The position numbers and the translations under genes were made by a program. The notes below the pieces were generated by a model. That model was not told the DNA's origin. It made no database searches and worked only from the letters and a program-made list of their open reading frames with translations. Shown in pieces: positions 5,725-7,472 of a DNA stretch of 7,472 nucleotides. This DNA is from an uncultured Lachnospiraceae bacterium. GTDB taxonomy: Bacteria > Bacillota > Clostridia > Lachnospirales > Lachnospiraceae. The first letter of the stretch is position 1. Each line of letters begins with the position of its first letter. Location: assembly GCA_947631755.1 (NCBI GenBank), contig CANRMO010000117.1:1-7472 (forward strand), read 5' to 3'.

Positions 5725-6453
5725 TGTTCTCCGTTCCGGAATCGGCTCAAAATACATCTGCATCCGGTGGATCTGATAACCGCAGGGGGGGCATGGCGCC
5801 TCACAGAAACGGTAAAAAGTATCCATCACAAGATCCGGTTTTATATTCGTCTCACTGCCGCTCGTCAACTGCATATATATACCATTTCCCTGATAGGGAC
5901 AGTGAAGTGTTCCATAGTCCTCCCCAGTCTGCCTGGAAAAATCTTCTTTCGTAAATGCCCAGGCCAGAATATGGGGTTTCAGATCGATTTCCCTCGTAGA
6001 CTTCTTCGTCTTTTTTTCTGCTGGGACGCACTGCTGGCCCACAAACTCCCGCCATCTTTCCCGCCAGTTTTTCGGGAAGACGCCGCTCTCCTTTTCCACG
6101 GCCATATAATCCGCCGCCCTCAAAAGCGCCATAGAATTTTTAAAATGATCCGGCATCTGCTCAATCTCCGTCACAAAAATTTCATCTGTCATAAACTGGT
6201 TTAAATACGCGGCAAGTTCCGGCATTGACAGATCTGGCAGAGAATGAAATTCAACGTCAATGTACTCCCCGTCACTTGTGACGCCGACACCGAGGGGTGA
6301 GGCAAAACTCATGACCTGGTGCGGACTGAAGCCCTGGGAATAAGCGACATCCAGTTTTGCCCGCCGGATCGCTTTCTGAAAAAAACGCATACAGTCCAGG
6401 TGCCCGATAAACTTCATAGTACCCGTCTTCGTAAACCTCATTCTGGTTTTCAC
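5722..6453 (-). CDS. TIGR03936/DUF2344 radical SAM-linked protein, function unknown
   Basis: A 243-residue protein resembling the family known as radical SAM-linked protein (TIGR03936, DUF2344), which is found beside or fused to TIGR03960 radical SAM proteins. Conserved-looking segments are RFTKTGTMKFIGHLD (6-20), YSQGFSPHQVMSFASPLGVG (38-57), the basic EKKTKKSTREIDLKP stretch (146-160), NIKPDLVMDTFYRF (203-216) and HRMQMYF at the C-terminus. C221 and C224 form a CPPC pair. The start chosen is a GTG at 6453, preceded by GGAGGAGGGA at good spacing; the next ATG, at 6441, lies too far from that site. No signal peptide or membrane segment is seen. It lies 49 bases after the radical SAM gene and next to rng. 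Its biochemical role is unknown to me. Confidence 0.88.
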   Translation of the reverse strand: MKTRMRFTKTGTMKFIGHLDCMRFFQKAIRRAKLDVAYSQGFSPHQVMSFASPLGVGVTSDGEYIDVEFHSLPDLSMPELAAYLNQFMTDEIFVTEIEQMPDHFKNSMALLRAADYMAVEKESGVFPKNWRERWREFVGQQCVPAEKKTKKSTREIDLKPHILAWAFTKEDFSRQTGEDYGTLHCPYQGNGIYMQLTSGSETNIKPDLVMDTFYRFCEAPCPPCGYQIHRMQMYFEPIPERRT

Positions 6454-6502
6454 ATGAAATCCCTCCTCCCGGATATATGATTGCAAACAGCACAGAAGTC
6501 TG

Positions 6503-7472
6503 TCAGGAAACACGGGAGCTGGTACAGACCCCTGTGCCAAACTGTGCCGCGCCACAGCCACTGCACTTTTCGCGGCAGTTCGGTGTCACCTCTCCTGCTT
6601 TTGCCCGCTCATACTCCCGCCACATAAATTCTTTTGTCACCCCGATATCAATAAAATCCCAGGGAAATATCTCTTCTCTGCCGCGCTCCCTGTAATTGTA
6701 GAAATACCGGTCCACGCCGCACTCATCCAACAATTGATTCCACACATCAGGGCAGAAATAATCCGTCCAGGCATCAAAGATACAGCCCCTCCGGTATGCC
6801 TTTTCTATCACCTCTGACAGTTTCCTGTCACCACGGGCAAAAATTCCCTCCAGCTCCGAAGTCAGCGCGTCGTGGCAGTTGTACCGGATGGAGCGCTGGT
6901 TGATCTGATCACGGACCTTTCCCGTGAGATATCTCCGGCTGTCCTCAAAATATTGTGCCGTTCCCATGGGCGCCCACTGAAAAGGGGTAAAGGGCTTGGG
7001 GACAAAAAATGATGTGCTGGCTGTGATCTCCGGCCGCCCGTTCCGCTCCTCTTTTGGCAGTTCAAAATAGACAGCAGCCACTTTGTCAGCCAGTTCGGCG
7101 ATTGCCGTGATATCCTGCTTAGTCTCCCCCGGAAGTCCCAGCATAAAATAGAGTTTGACACGGCGCCAGCCTCCCCGGAACGCTTTCCTTGCCCCCTCTA
7201 AGATCACCTCTTCCGTCAGCCCCTTATTGATCACATCCCGCATCCTCTGGGATCCGGCCTCCGGGGCAAACGTCAGGCTGCTCTTTCGCACATCCTGTAT
7301 TTTCCCCATGACGTCCAGGGAAAAGGCATCGATCCGCAGGGAGGGAAGAGCGATGTTCAGTTTTCTCTGTCTGCACTCTTCAATGAGAAAATACACAAGT
7401 TCCGGCAGTTCCTCATAGTCGCTTGAACTCAGGGAGCTGAGCGTGATCTCCTCATAACCTGTGTTTTCTAAC
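6503..7472 (-). CDS. TIGR03960-type radical SAM protein, C-terminal part (partial at window edge)
   Basis: The frame is open to the right edge and shows 322 residues; the start, and any CxxxCxxC iron-sulphur motif, lie outside the window. The first visible residues read LENTGYEEITLSSLSSSDYE, typical of the radical SAM TIM barrel core in this family. Then come SLRIDAFSLDVM, LTFAPEAGSQRMRDVINKG, LYFMLGLPGET and SFFVPKPFTPFQWAPM, a strong family signature. The C-terminus has a cysteine cluster, NCREKCSGCG followed by a further C, which might bind metal. The family (TIGR03960) is uncharacterised; MiaB-like RNA modification is one possibility suggested by the RNase and ribosomal neighbours, but that is inference. 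In some relatives the downstream TIGR03936 domain is fused to it; here it is a separate gene. The internal GTG at 7396 is not a real start. Confidence 0.93.
   Translation of the reverse strand, partial: LENTGYEEITLSSLSSSDYEELPELVYFLIEECRQRKLNIALPSLRIDAFSLDVMGKIQDVRKSSLTFAPEAGSQRMRDVINKGLTEEVILEGARKAFRGGWRRVKLYFMLGLPGETKQDITAIAELADKVAAVYFELPKEERNGRPEITASTSFFVPKPFTPFQWAPMGTAQYFEDSRRYLTGKVRDQINQRSIRYNCHDALTSELEGIFARGDRKLSEVIEKAYRRGCIFDAWTDYFCPDVWNQLLDECGVDRYFYNYRERGREEIFPWDFIDIGVTKEFMWREYERAKAGEVTPNCREKCSGCGAAQFGTGVCTSSRVS

Noticed and set aside
5686..6204. Plus-strand open frame of 172 codons opposite DUF2344 and rng
   Set aside because: It lies antisense to two well-supported genes, has low-complexity composition and no recognisable motif; it is a shadow frame.
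6454..6561. Longer DUF2344 start at 6561 within the radical SAM gene
   Set aside because: The added residues show no family similarity, whereas the GTG at 6453 has a strong Shine-Dalgarno sequence and begins just before the conserved RFTKTG motif.
7394..7396. GTG at 7396 as the start of the radical SAM gene
   Set aside because: The frame continues to the window edge with typical family sequence (TGYEEITLSSLSSSDY), so the gene is partial, not short.

Overview
This 7.5 kb window is a densely packed chromosomal housekeeping block from a clostridial Firmicute. The moderately high GC, the gene order, the separate TIGR03960/TIGR03936 pair before an RNase E/G, and the NadD-YqeK fusion point to a Lachnospiraceae-like organism; this assignment is inference. 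Every convincing gene reads on the minus strand, so transcription runs from position 7472 towards 1. I see no mobile element, CRISPR array, tRNA or rRNA. The longest stretch without a gene is 174 bases (4383-4556), and it holds a promoter and an mRNA leader.

In transcription order, the right-hand segment (7472 to 4557) carries the C-terminal part of a radical SAM protein of unknown function (TIGR03960 type, cut by the window edge), its usual partner protein (TIGR03936/DUF2344), and a short RNase E/G that lacks the zinc-link cysteines. Their spacing indicates co-transcription.

The central segment (4556 to 3410) begins with three direct repeats, a strong sigma-A-like promoter, and a structured 5' leader matching the expected position and shape of an L21 leader. 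These precede rplU, prp and rpmA. L27 has the Firmicute N-terminal extension that the Prp protease, encoded next to it, removes before ribosome assembly.

The left-hand segment (3409 to 1) follows an internal hairpin with a short U tract that probably reduces read-through. It carries obgE, yhbY, a nadD-yqeK fusion and rsfS. ObgE, YhbY and RsfS act in ribosome maturation or silencing. NadD makes the NAD precursor NaAD, and YqeK hydrolyses Ap4A. The segment closes with a long hairpin that looks like a bidirectional terminator.

The block therefore couples ribosomal protein supply, ribosome assembly and silencing, RNA processing and nucleotide/NAD metabolism. The least understood part is the radical SAM/DUF2344 pair beside the RNase, and it is the best candidate for new biology. 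Most of the rest is known biology, with some unusual details in the fusion, the overlap with rsfS, and the regulatory sites.
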